Source of the DNA: Actinocrispum wychmicini
GTDB lineage: Bacteria > Actinomycetota > Actinomycetes > Mycobacteriales > Pseudonocardiaceae
Assembly (NCBI RefSeq): GCF_004345645.1
Contig: NZ_SLWS01000006.1
Coordinates: forward strand, 248,001 to 312,000
Reading direction: 5' to 3'
DNA length: 64,000 nt
Shown here: one piece after another, positions 6,906 through 14,311 of the stretch
How the letters are laid out: each line of letters starts with the position of its first letter
How positions within the stretch are numbered: position 1 is the first letter of the stretch
Program-made: the position numbers and the translations under genes
The notes under the pieces: generated by a model
Databases searched by the model: none
Told to the model about the DNA's origin: nothing
The model's input: only the letters and a program-made list of their open reading frames with translations

Positions 6906-7757
6906 TTAGATCAGCCCGAGGTCCTTAAGGTGGCTAACCACGAACGCTTCAACGTCCGAGACGTTACGATCATCGGATCGCATCACGGTCTTGAGGATGA
7001 TGCACTCATTCGGAAATACCTCATTTGAGAGGCGGTCAATAGGGTAGCCGTAGGTGTTCCCAATTTTCAAGGGCTTATGAAACCGGCGGGGATGCTCATG
7101 CTTCGAGGCCATAACCAGCCCTCGGTAAAAAGCGGGGTGCGCGAGGGTGAACATAATCATCGCCGGGTCTAACGCGTCGGCAGCATCCTTGACCTTAACC
7201 ACCTGACGGATTGTTTCCGATGTCCCCTTGGAGCCCTTACTTTGAGAATCCGTGAACACCTCTGTTCTAATGCCGATGCGTTCGAGCGCGTACACTAGCG
7301 CAACAATAGACTTGCCGCGCTCGATCATGTCCATTGCGGAAATGTCGTAAGAGGCTCCGATGTTGACCGCGAGGGAGATAACTCTCCCCATTCTAGGAGT
7401 CGGTACTAGGTGATGCGACACCATATTCTCAGGTTCTCCCGACAGGAACCGGGCAACGTCTACGTCAGACCCTTGAACGTCGTAGTGAGACTGCCAATCA
7501 GGCACGTCATACGATCGCTGTACTGTTGCCAACGCGTCTGCGGCGACGTTGAGCGTGGCGTCTAGTTGCTCCTCCCAACCAAGACGCGCGAGTTCAAATA
7601 GGTGCTCAATAGAACGAACGTCACCGCCGAAGAATTCGGGCATGCTTTCGATAAGCCCCAGATTGGTGGCATATCGGTGAGCCTGAACCGTAGTAAGCAA
7701 GTCCGCGACCGAATCGAATTCAAGGCGCGAATGATCACCTTCAACGATATTTCGCAT
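6906..7757 (-). CDS. VWA-like phage protein, partner of the adjacent AAA+ ATPase
   Basis: 283 aa; ATG at 7755-7757 behind AGAGAG. The middle (DISAMDMIERGKSIVALVYAL...RIGIRTEVFTDSQ) has the alternating strand/helix order of a von Willebrand A-like fold, and the whole resembles the phage/plasmid family I believe is called DUF7192 (name from memory, unverified). Such genes sit beside MoxR/CobS-type ATPases, as here, where the ATPase gene is immediately upstream. By analogy with CobS-CobT and MoxR-VWA pairs it would be the client- or metal-binding partner of the ATPase. No classical MIDAS (DxSxS) is evident. Confidence 0.6.
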   Translation of the reverse strand: MRNIVEGDHSRLEFDSVADLLTTVQAHRYATNLGLIESMPEFFGGDVRSIEHLFELARLGWEEQLDATLNVAADALATVQRSYDVPDWQSHYDVQGSDVDVARFLSGEPENMVSHHLVPTPRMGRVISLAVNIGASYDISAMDMIERGKSIVALVYALERIGIRTEVFTDSQSKGSKGTSETIRQVVKVKDAADALDPAMIMFTLAHPAFYRGLVMASKHEHPRRFHKPLKIGNTYGYPIDRLSNEVFPNECIILKTVMRSDDRNVSDVEAFVVSHLKDLGLI

Positions 7758-7790
7758 GTCAACTCTCTTTCAGATTCACGTCTTCAAAGC

Positions 7791-7817
7791 CAGGCAAGGG
7801 GCCGAAGTCCTTGCCTG
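7791..7817. other. Perfect 9-bp stem-loop in gap
   Basis: CAGGCAAGG / CCTTGCCTG, 9-nt loop, in the 72-nt gap between the ATPase and its VWA-like partner. Might tune the relative expression of the pair. Confidence 0.5.
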
Positions 7818-7829
7818 ACGTTGACGACG

Positions 7830-8993
7830 TCATCCGTTGATCTTGTTCCACTCGGTATCGCCCATGCCGCGCCGGACGCGCGCTTGCACGGTCGACTCCC
7901 AGGACCGGCCAGCGGCCAGCAATCGGCACATGCCGACCGACGCACGCGGCGAGATCACCACGGGCATGCTGTGCGCCTCTGCGTTCGCACGTAGCCTTCG
8001 CACGAAGGTCAACACTCGCTCAACCTGGTCGGTTTCAAGGCCGGTCGAGTGGCACAGCTCGTTCTCTAGCGTCTCGTCTACCTCGATCGTTTCGACTGAG
8101 AACCGGTCCAGGGTCGCCGCGTCGATAGCTTGCCGGCCGACGTATGACCGCGTGGCGCCGCGCCCGTAGGTGTTGGCGCTCGCAATGGCCCGGAAGTCCT
8201 TGTGCCGCTTGACCATTTGGTCCGGGAACGCCATGTGCCCGTTGGCCAGAGCAGCGTTGACGACGGCCAGCACGGACGGGTGTGCGTTGTCCATTTCGTC
8301 GAAGTGGAACAGCCCGCCGTGCTCGTAAGCCTCACGGAACAGGCTAGGGACGTAGTCGCCCGTTGCTTGCATGTATCCGAGGAGCTGAGACGCGGGAGTC
8401 TGGGGGCTCAGGCTGATCGAGTACGACTTAAGCCCTAAGCCCTCCGCTGCCTGTTCAGCAATGGTCGACTTACCCGTTCCTGCCGGGCCGACCATCAGCA
8501 CGTGCTCACCCGCCATCAGCGACGTGATCACGTCGCTGAGCTTGTGATGCGTGGCACCCGTGAACTCTTTGCGTTCGCTGTTGACGCGCTCTACCACGGT
8601 GCGCGTCGGGAACACGACATTGGCAACGGCTTCTTTCACCATTGCTTCGATCTCTGCCCGGTCGACCTGGGGCGTCAACGCTCCCACCAACATGCCCAAT
8701 GCTGCTTGGACATCCTGAGATACTGGAGCATTCACGGGAGTAGCCTCTTTCTCGTCTTCGTCGGTCGGGCCGTCAAGGTACACATCTCCCATCGAATCAC
8801 CGGAGCCATCCGTGTTCCGGCAATTGTGACGGCTGCCGTCTTTCTCAATGAGGACAAAGCCGCCGGTTGTGTCGCAACGGTCGCAATGCTTGTGGTACGC
8901 CCGTTCGGTGTCGTGTGCCCAATACAGATCCGACCGGCCGCACCAACGGCACGGCTTACGCACCGTCCGTGTCGAATGCTTGACCAGGGTCAT
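7830..8993 (-). CDS. MoxR/CobS-like AAA+ ATPase with N-terminal zinc ribbon
   Basis: 387 aa; ATG at 8991-8993 behind AGGAGA. Residues 15-40 carry two CxxC pairs (CRWC, CDRC) likely binding zinc, and C58 lies nearby; 60-115 is an acidic linker. The AAA+ core has Walker A GPAGTGKST (169-177), Walker B LFHFDE (228-233), a sensor-1 region AIASANTYGRG and an arginine-rich C-terminal lid. The PFRE/MoxR type (CobS) uses ATP to remodel partners with VWA domains; the next gene encodes such a partner. In a phage early region this pair may activate or disassemble a host or phage complex; the target is unknown. Confidence 0.85.
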   Translation of the reverse strand: MTLVKHSTRTVRKPCRWCGRSDLYWAHDTERAYHKHCDRCDTTGGFVLIEKDGSRHNCRNTDGSGDSMGDVYLDGPTDEDEKEATPVNAPVSQDVQAALGMLVGALTPQVDRAEIEAMVKEAVANVVFPTRTVVERVNSERKEFTGATHHKLSDVITSLMAGEHVLMVGPAGTGKSTIAEQAAEGLGLKSYSISLSPQTPASQLLGYMQATGDYVPSLFREAYEHGGLFHFDEMDNAHPSVLAVVNAALANGHMAFPDQMVKRHKDFRAIASANTYGRGATRSYVGRQAIDAATLDRFSVETIEVDETLENELCHSTGLETDQVERVLTFVRRLRANAEAHSMPVVISPRASVGMCRLLAAGRSWESTVQARVRRGMGDTEWNKING

Positions 8994-9039
8994 AGGTCTT
9001 CTCCTAGAGGTTAAGCGGGTAGCTGAGTAGCCATGGCGA

Positions 9040-9063
9040 CCGTGCGGGCAGATACCCGCACGG
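9040..9063. other. Perfect 9-bp stem-loop in gap
   Basis: CCGTGCGGG / CCCGCACGG with loop CAGATA in the 99-nt gap upstream of the AAA+ ATPase gene. No T-tract. Confidence 0.55.
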
Positions 9064-9092
9064 CACCAAAGCGGCTAAGCTTGAATCGGGGG

Positions 9093-9539
9093 CTAGTGCG
9101 CGTGGTCTGCCCAGTTGCGGCAATTCCTGCACGTCACCCGTTCATCTGAGTGCATGCCCATTTCCTCCGCCGCGTCATCGGCAGTCAGAGCAGTAAATAG
9201 GTATTCGCGGTTCGCGACATCCTGGTGTTGAATCTCCGCGCGTCGCACCGCCTCAAGAAACCAGTCCCGCTCACGACCCTCGCAGCCTGCCATCCACCTA
9301 AACGACGGGGCCTCGCTCAGCAATTGATTGAGTGCCACAAAATGTCCCATCGTGTGATATATGATGATGTGCTGAACAAGCTCTAACAAAGTTCCTCTTT
9401 CGTTGTTTGGTCTCTCAGAACCGCACACAGGGTCTCCTGTGTGCGGGTACTCAAAGTCCAAACTCGCGTTACCGCTGTTAAGCAAGTTTCTTGCTGGTCT
9501 ATCCGCGAATACCGTCCGCTCACCCCTAACGGGGGTCAT
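9093..9539 (-). CDS. Phage early protein of unknown function
   Basis: 148 aa; ATG at 9537-9539 preceded by GAGGTGCA. It is the first gene of the leftward arm. The centre is helical (LLELVQHIIIYHTMGHFVAL), the tail ends in CRNCRNWADH, which could bind a metal with the nearby histidines. Codon use is less GC-rich than neighbours. No family recognised. Confidence 0.55.
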   Translation of the reverse strand: MTPVRGERTVFADRPARNLLNSGNASLDFEYPHTGDPVCGSERPNNERGTLLELVQHIIIYHTMGHFVALNQLLSEAPSFRWMAGCEGRERDWFLEAVRRAEIQHQDVANREYLFTALTADDAAEEMGMHSDERVTCRNCRNWADHAH

Positions 9540-9875
9540 TGCACCTCGTTCATGTCGCTCACCTGGCTCACCGGAATCGTCGCGTGACTCGTATTCGCCA
9601 TCTGTTTTTGGCGTAGGTAATCCACTGTTTAGTTCTCAAGGATCGAATTGGGTGGCCGAAGTCCGCGAGTTCGGGAACGAACCGTTCGGGGTATCGCCTG
9701 TCCCTGTCAGCCGCCCTGTGAACCCGGCTGGCCTGACACGAATAAAGTTACAGCCGCGTGGCGCAGTTGTCCAGAAAAACTTCATACGCTGTGACTGGCG
9801 CCACACTGTCGATGTGAAGGCGCTGGTCGCGGTGTTCCCGCGCCTGTCAGGGTGGTCCGAGCTACGGCCGCAGAT
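9540..9875. other. Gene-free region upstream of the leftward arm
   Basis: 336 nt without a convincing gene. It should contain the promoter for the leftward early genes. Weak nested pairing is present (TGTCAG/CTGACA 9705-9738 around CAGCCG/CGGCTG 9708-9730). I see no clear -10/-35 pair. Confidence 0.4.
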
Positions 9876-10269
9876 GTGACCGTGGTCACTCACGTGTGAC
9901 GGGGTTGCTGGCGCAACTCCCCGTTCTTTAGGGGGAGGGACTGAAAGTCCCTCCCTACTAAGGACGGCCGGTAGGCCGTCCCAAGGGCCGTTCAACGGCC
10001 CCAGGAACTAGAGGCCGCTACGGCGGCCAGAGAGCGAACCGTGAGGTTCGCCTGCCACTGGCGTGGCAGTTGACCCCCAAGGGGAGACAGCAAGCCGAGT
10101 GGCAGAGCGCGCTTAAGGCGCGCCTCGAACTACTACCTAGCTAGGACGGCCTACAGCCGTCCCTAGTAGGGCAGTACCCCTCAAAGGGGTACTGCAAATA
10201 GGGGGACCCAAGTTTTGAGCTGGACAAGCTCAAGCCGAAAGGGCCGTCTCCCTACCGGGTGGACGGCCC
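9876..10269. other. Tandem stem-loop tract (possible structured RNA or phage DNA site)
   Basis: A chain of perfect stem-loops with short spacers. Spans (stem/loop): 9876-9889 (6/2), 9901-9922 (bulged), 9933-9955 (10/3), 9962-9981 (8/4), 9985-10001 (6/5), 10013-10028 (6/4), 10034-10051 (7/4, GTGA loop), 10052-10069 (7/4), 10107-10123 (6/5), 10144-10162 (7/5), 10171-10195 (11/3), 10215-10233 (7/5), 10241-10269 (8, with an inner 3-bp stem). The stems differ in sequence, so this is not a repeat array. From 9933 to 10269 about half of all bases lie in perfect stems. It overlaps the start of the HNH gene. Function unknown: RNA, packaging site or attenuation are all possible. Confidence 0.7.
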
Positions 10270-10550
10270 TACGGCTAGCAGTCCTCAAGCGGGACAGGTT
10301 CACCTGTCAGATACAGGGACCAGGCTGCACTACCCACGCCACAGAGGTAGACCACCTACAGCCGGGGGATAACCACTGGTTAGAGAACCTACGGGCGGTG
10401 TGCGGTACCTGTCACGGCGAGAAGAGCGCTAGCGAGGGTAACCGCGCTAAGGCGCGGTTACGGGCACTACGGCGTAGGCCGGCAGACAGACACCCTGGGA
10501 ATACCGGCACAGGGAAAGACACACCCCCGGGCAGGCAACACAGGGGGTAG
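10215..10550 (+). CDS. Phage HNH endonuclease
   Basis: 111 aa. LRLAVLKRDRFTCQ, then CTTHATEVDHLQPG and NHWLENLRAVCGTCHGEKSA form the HNH pattern with CxxC...CxxC zinc knuckle typical of the small endonuclease found beside terminase genes in HK97-like phages, where it is needed for cohesive-end packaging. The start is a TTG at 10215 that forms the first three bases of a 7-bp hairpin; no ATG or GTG lies in frame before the conserved part, and a GGGGGA stretch lies about 10 nt upstream. Three further stem-loops (10241-10269, 10293-10308, 10438-10461) lie inside the coding region, the last a perfect 10-bp stem over codons for GNRAKARLR. The C-terminus (about 90-111) is low-complexity. Confidence 0.8.
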   Translation: MSWTSSSRKGRLPTGWTALRLAVLKRDRFTCQIQGPGCTTHATEVDHLQPGDNHWLENLRAVCGTCHGEKSASEGNRAKARLRALRRRPADRHPGNTGTGKDTPPGRQHRG

Positions 10551-10810
10551 GGGTGCAGGAGTAGGCGCGTGCTTAGGCACGCGCACTTCCGGATTAGGCG
10601 TGAGAGCGCAGAGCTAGGAATGCGCTTAGCCGCATTCTGACCTTAGGCAATGGGAATTCGAATAGCGCTACCCCAGGGGGATAACCCCCACTCGGGGTCT
10701 CGTAGATCGCGGCGTATAGCGGTCCTGCGGGAATGTACGGGTTTTCAGGCCGTTGAGCCGTTGTCGGAGGTCGCGCACTGGCCCGTGGTGATCTTCGATC
10801 GGCCGGCGGT
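10551..10810. other. Continuation of the stem-loop tract
   Basis: 260 nt without a gene, carrying GCGCGTGC/GCACGCGC with loop TTAG (10565-10584), GAATGCG/CGCATTC with loop CTTAGC (10618-10637) and GGGGG/CCCCC with loop ATAA (10676-10689). Loops with TTAG or TAAG recur: 10113-10117 (TTAAG), 10448-10451 (TAAG), and both of the first two here. Confidence 0.55.
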
Positions 10811-11371
10811 ATGATGCTGTACGTGTCTGACACGGATGCTCCGCTGCCTCAGTCGATGTTCCGACGCTACCTTGATCCGCTCGCGGCGACGATCACTGAG
10901 TCGTACGCGCTGAACCATGCGTTGAGCGCGAATAGCGCTGTCCTCGACGCTGTCGTGGATAACGCTCGGCGGGCCGGAGTCCCCGTTCCTACGCTGATAA
11001 TGATTCTCAAGACATACGGAAGCGAGTACCTCTTGGAGGCACCCGCAGCGACGGCGATGGTTCTCTCGGCGCGGCCGTTAGCTCCATCTCGCCTTGTCAG
11101 CCACACTGCGACGTTGGTCAAGGTACTCGACGAACAAACGAAGATCATGGCGCGAATGAGCTACTTGAACCATGTTGCTCACGCCATGCTGAACAACGCA
11201 CGTAGCGCCGGTATTGCAGACTATCTGCTGTACGATTTCATTGAAGAGTTGCACCAGTTCGTCGGTCCGAACCCAGACTGGGACAGTCTCCATCCGGTCA
11301 ATTTCCAGGGGCTTGAAGCAGAACATCGCAGACGCGTTCGGTTTCGCGCGAAGGAGATCCGTCCGGCATAG
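10811..11371 (+). CDS. Phage protein of unknown function
   Basis: 186 aa, mostly helical (ATITESYALNHALSANSAVLDAVVDNARRAGV, then LYDFIEELHQFVGPNP). Two ATGs in a row at 10811; no strong ribosome-binding site, so the start may be either. Codon positions look coding (GC-rich third bases with normal mix). No transmembrane segment or known domain. It lies between the HNH and small terminase genes, a place where phages often carry accessory genes. Confidence 0.55.
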   Translation: MMLYVSDTDAPLPQSMFRRYLDPLAATITESYALNHALSANSAVLDAVVDNARRAGVPVPTLIMILKTYGSEYLLEAPAATAMVLSARPLAPSRLVSHTATLVKVLDEQTKIMARMSYLNHVAHAMLNNARSAGIADYLLYDFIEELHQFVGPNPDWDSLHPVNFQGLEAEHRRRVRFRAKEIRPA

Positions 11372-11416
11372 TGCGTACCTTGCTGCGGATTTCTTGGCCG
11401 GACTCCAGGATGGCCA

Positions 11417-11527
11417 TTATTTGTCCTCGTCCTCGTCGTAATCCTCCTCAGTACCTGAGCCGATCTCGATCCGTATTTCCGTGACCAATCCGCGGTTGAG
11501 GACGTGCGACGGGCAGGGCACCTTCAC
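11417..11527 (-). CDS. Tiny acidic-tailed protein
   Basis: 36 aa from a GTG (11525-11527) that overlaps the stop of the upstream membrane-protein gene as GTGA. N-terminal half VKVPCPSHVLNRGLVTEI, then an acidic tail EEDYDEDEDK. Found by reading the gap; the coupled start and sensible composition support it. Function unknown. Confidence 0.45.
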   Translation of the reverse strand: MKVPCPSHVLNRGLVTEIRIEIGSGTEEDYDEDEDK

Positions 11528-11766
11528 GGCCGGCGAGTCCGTTGTGAGGCCGAATGAAGATCAGACCTAGCACGAAGCACTTCCGCGACCTTGCCGGCCG
11601 CGGTCCTGTCGAGTGCACGCATGTGCTCCTTGTGCCGAAGGAACTGCACCCAGGCGTAGATCAGTAGTCCCAGGACCCCGAGCACCAACACGACGGGCCA
11701 CGGAGCGCCGAACGGCGCCGAGATCAATGCTGGTGCTCCGGCGAAGCCGAGTTCAGGCCAACGCAT
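11524..11766 (-). CDS. Small single-pass membrane protein
   Basis: 80 aa with one transmembrane helix at about 23-42 (WPVVLVLGVLGLLIYAWVQF), followed by a basic, helical cytoplasmic tail (RHKEHMRALDRTAAGK). Such phage proteins can be holin-like, superinfection-exclusion or anchoring proteins. The ribosome-binding site is weak. It is coupled to the 36-aa gene. Confidence 0.5.
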   Translation of the reverse strand: MRWPELGFAGAPALISAPFGAPWPVVLVLGVLGLLIYAWVQFLRHKEHMRALDRTAAGKVAEVLRARSDLHSASQRTRRP

Positions 11767-12146
11767 GCCGCAAGTGCAGCACGTCGACTTAACCGATCGT
11801 GACCTACGCGCCAGTAATTAAGGTGCAACCACCCGAATGTCGCCTGAGCCGCGACGTAAAGTTCGTTCACAGAAGTTCTTGCGATGCGGACCCGATCAAG
11901 CGCCGAGCGTCGCTCACCTGCGTGTATGCCTCGTGGTGCGTCTCCTCACGGCTCTACAACGCAATGGGCATGCCGCCGCACAGCGACGCGAGTTGCTGGC
12001 ATCCTCTACGCGGAGGGCTGGCGTTCCACAGTTCGCGTCACTGATCAGCTTGTCCCTGCTTGGGCAGTCTGGCCTCGTCAAGGCCCCTGTGCCGCGATGG
12101 GCAGAGTGGAAGGATGGGCGCCCCTGGATGAGGGGCGCCCACGAGA
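11767..12146. other. Region without a convincing gene
   Basis: 380 nt. A 78-codon leftward frame starts at 12150 with an ATGA overlap to the gene on its right, but its composition (many Arg, Cys, Ser) does not look like protein. A perfect 10-bp stem-loop GGGCGCCCCT / AGGGGCGCCC with loop GGATG lies at 12116-12140. Confidence 0.4.
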
Positions 12147-12371
12147 TCATGTCGTACTCTTCCTGTGCTGCGGCGAGTTGCTACGTCGCTCTCGCATCAG
12201 TGACAAGGTCTGACGGACCATGTAGTGCGGCATCAGTGCGATGGCCAACGCCAGCAGCATTGCGGCTGCTCCTGCGACGAACAGAAGCAGCGCGCACGCG
12301 CAGGCAGTCTGGGTAGGGCTTCGAACTACTGCCCGGACTGTCTGCCACAACTCGCTTCGTCGTTCAAGCAT
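12147..12371 (-). CDS. Small single-pass membrane protein
   Basis: 74 aa from ATG (12369-12371) 6 nt behind GGGAGG. One long hydrophobic helix at about 24-46 (CACALLLFVAGAAAMLLALA) with basic flanks. It sits just left of a strong leftward terminator-like hairpin and may be translated from its own transcript or by read-through. Unknown role. Confidence 0.5.
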   Translation of the reverse strand: MLERRSELWQTVRAVVRSPTQTACACALLLFVAGAAAMLLALAIALMPHYMVRQTLSLMRERRSNSPQHRKSTT

Positions 12372-12374
12372 CAA

Positions 12375-12629
12375 TCACCTCCCAAGATCGAAAAAGCCGG
12401 GCCTCGATCCACAGATGGACGAGGCCCGGCTGGCGGACTTCGGCCAGAAAGTACCGGGGTTGTCAAGTCGCCTGCTTGTGGTCACGGTGGTCGACTCGAT
12501 CGGCCGATGGGACCAGCCTGCTGGTTGCACTGTCGTGAAGCCCAGAGGGAGACCGTCTGCAAGCGTCTGCAATCCAGCCTCGGGCTGGCGATCAACGAGC
12601 CTGACCGCGACAGCAACGACATCGATCAC
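12375..12629 (-). CDS. Possible small protein (ORF crossed by a terminator hairpin)
   Basis: 84 aa from GTG 12627-12629, 8 nt after GAGGAG and overlapping the stop of the frame to its right (GTGA). It ends within the ribosome-binding site of the 74-aa membrane protein. The last 15 codons run through the perfect hairpin at 12391-12431. Either the ORF is real and the hairpin attenuates the operon, or only the hairpin is real. Confidence 0.35.
   Translation of the reverse strand: MIDVVAVAVRLVDRQPEAGLQTLADGLPLGFTTVQPAGWSHRPIESTTVTTSRRLDNPGTFWPKSASRASSICGSRPGFFDLGR
12391..12431 (-). terminator. Strong leftward intrinsic terminator or attenuator
   Basis: AGCCGGGCCTCG / CGAGGCCCGGCT, 12-bp perfect stem (12395-12406, 12420-12431); the loop can form a further TCCA/TGGA pairing; five Ts follow on the - strand (12391-12395). 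Confidence 0.75.
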
Positions 12630-12862
12630 GACAGGGGCTCCTCGGCATTAGGGTATGTCCCCGGTTCGAGTGGTCTACTCTGTATACGGCCTTCCAATCG
12701 GGCTGGCACGCGATAGTGAAATAGGCTTCCGTATCGGTTCAGAAGTGCGTTTAGGCAGGCCACGGCACTTGTGCGGTCGCCCAACACCAGCACGGCTGCC
12801 TCGGACCTGTAGACGATGCTGGCCAACCGCGCACGCGCGAGCTGGGTGCAGGTGATCAGCAC
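12626..12862 (-). CDS. Possible small protein, unknown
   Basis: 78 aa from GTG at 12860-12862. The sequence (VLITCTQLARARLASIVY, EAAVLVLGDRTSAVACL) reads like a small alpha/beta domain, while frames around it do not. No strong ribosome-binding site, and the frame is open further right, so it may be the 3' part of a decayed gene. Its stop overlaps the next GTG. Confidence 0.35.
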   Translation of the reverse strand: MLITCTQLARARLASIVYRSEAAVLVLGDRTSAVACLNALLNRYGSLFHYRVPARLEGRIQSRPLEPGTYPNAEEPLS

Positions 12863-13054
12863 GTTTGCCTGAGACCACCGCCAGCTCGGTGGACAATTGG
12901 AGCGCCTTCGGCGAAGCCACGCTGCGGAAATGGCCGGCCTGATCTTGGGGGGTGGACTGCACCTGCTCGACAGGGCGCCACCCGCGGCACCGGCTGAGCG
13001 GAACGTACTCCCGGCACGCAAGTGCGGTTCCACATCCGTTCTGGCAAGACGTTG

Positions 13055-13501
13055 ATGACGCAGACACTGGAGGTGATCACGACGGGTACCAGAGGCCCCG
13101 TACCTAAGCGAAGTGATCAACGAGTCCGCCGTAACAAGGATGAAGGCGGCACTGTGGAGAAGCTCCCGGCCGTCGGGTCGGTGGAGATCCCGGATCTGGA
13201 CATCGAGGACCCGCACCCGCTGATCGTCGACTTCTACGCGTCGTTGAGGGACTCGGCGCAGTCGCAGTTCTACGAGCCGTCGGACTGGCAGTTCGCCCGG
13301 TTCACGCTGCACTTCGCGAACAAGCTGATCCAGTCGGCCCGGCCGTCGAGTCAGATGCTGGCCGCGGTCAACGCGGCGCTCACCGAACTGCTTGTCAGCG
13401 AGGGCGCACGGCGTCGAGTCCGGCTGGAGATCGAGCGGGAGCAGACCACGGCCACCGTGATCGATGTGGCCGAGATGTTCCGCCAGCAGATGGCGCAGTA
13501 G
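13055..13501 (+). CDS. terS: Terminase small subunit
   Basis: 148 aa. The N-terminus (GTRGPVPKRSDQRVRRNK) is the usual basic start of actinophage small terminases; the helical part (HPLIVDFYASLRDS, YEPSDWQFARFTLHFANKL, ALTELLVSEGARRRVRLEIE) follows the family. It recognises phage DNA and loads the large subunit. I take ATG 13055; a GGAGG at 13069-13073 suggests that translation might begin a few codons later, where only ATC or ACG codons are in place. It is separated from the large subunit gene by a reversed accessory gene. Confidence 0.8.
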   Translation: MTQTLEVITTGTRGPVPKRSDQRVRRNKDEGGTVEKLPAVGSVEIPDLDIEDPHPLIVDFYASLRDSAQSQFYEPSDWQFARFTLHFANKLIQSARPSSQMLAAVNAALTELLVSEGARRRVRLEIEREQTTATVIDVAEMFRQQMAQ

Positions 13502-13534
13502 CTCATGGGGTGTGAGGCGTTGCCCAGCGCTGGT

Positions 13535-14149
13535 TTATCGCAGGAAGTCGGGCAGCCATTTCCTGTGAGGGCGTGTGTACAGCGGGTTGCCGCCGGCTGA
13601 AATGACACTGCCGCCATGGTCGCGTACGTAGCGAACTCCTTCCCATGTGTCAAACTGGAAGCAGATTCCCGGCCTTCTAAGGTCGCCAATGAATGACAGT
13701 TCCTCTGCGAAATACTCCGTTGCTTGCTTTATCGTCGTTGGCTGAGTGGTGGGCTCCAAGACGGGTATCTTCATATACTTATCAGAGATGTCGGTAATCT
13801 CCAGAGCGATGTTATACACCGGATGCCCGCTCGTGTTTACGTAACGAATGTCAGCTCCTTCGTCTTCCTCGTGCGGTGCGAGCCAGATGGAGATCCCGTT
13901 CATCTTCTCCTCTGCCAGTTGCTCTCGCGCAGCCGATACTTGATCTTGCATACTTTGCGTTTGACTCTCCATCTCCACAAGCTGCTGTGTTTGAGTCCGG
14001 TATGCCGCCATTGCCGCGCGCGCCGCTCGCCACGCGGCAAGAAACGCAAACGTAGCTATTAGAAGACCGAGGATACCGGTTGCGGCGGACCACCATTCCG
14101 GCCTCGTTGCGGCATGTTTGATGGCGTCCCAGATTTTGTCCCAGTTCAT
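13535..14149 (-). CDS. Reversed membrane/coiled-coil accessory protein between the terminase genes
   Basis: 204 aa. A transmembrane helix at about 22-44 (ATGILGLLIATFAFLAAW), then a coiled coil (YRTQTQQLVEMESQTQSMQDQVSAAREQL split over about 50-82), then a soluble 120-aa domain (DIRYVNTSGHPVYNIALEI, ICFQFDTWEGVRYVRDHGG). It is transcribed against the late operon, has lower GC than terS and terL, and splits a pair that is normally adjacent: the hallmarks of a moron. Similar TM-coiled-coil proteins occur as isolated accessory genes in actinobacteria. A role in lysogeny, such as superinfection exclusion or defence, is inference. Ribosome-binding site GGGGAGG 11 nt ahead. Confidence 0.7.
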   Translation of the reverse strand: MNWDKIWDAIKHAATRPEWWSAATGILGLLIATFAFLAAWRAARAAMAAYRTQTQQLVEMESQTQSMQDQVSAAREQLAEEKMNGISIWLAPHEEDEGADIRYVNTSGHPVYNIALEITDISDKYMKIPVLEPTTQPTTIKQATEYFAEELSFIGDLRRPGICFQFDTWEGVRYVRDHGGSVISAGGNPLYTRPHRKWLPDFLR

Positions 14150-14311
14150 GCGACTGACGTCCTCCCCTTGTCCTCGCTATCGATGTGCAGGAGTGGCACC
14201 CGCTGTTCAAACGCCTGGAGCGGTGGTCATGGCACCAAGGTAACCGAGTGTCTGTAGCCGGAAGCGCAGCATCCAGTCGTAGTCCATTCTGAAAATTGAT
14301 CTAGGAGTCGC

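Noticed and set aside
9876-10550. HEARO/OMEGA-RNA plus IscB-type locus
   Set aside because: An RNA-like region next to an HNH gene suggested it, but the protein is only 111 aa, lacks RuvC parts and matches packaging-type HNH proteins.
9876-10690. CRISPR array or tRNA cluster
   Set aside because: Stem sequences are all different with no repeat unit, and none folds into a cloverleaf with T-loop sequence.
12675-13080. Longer leftward frames (130 and 74 codons) upstream of terS
   Set aside because: Compete with each other in different frames, Ser/Arg/Cys-rich, no ribosome-binding site.
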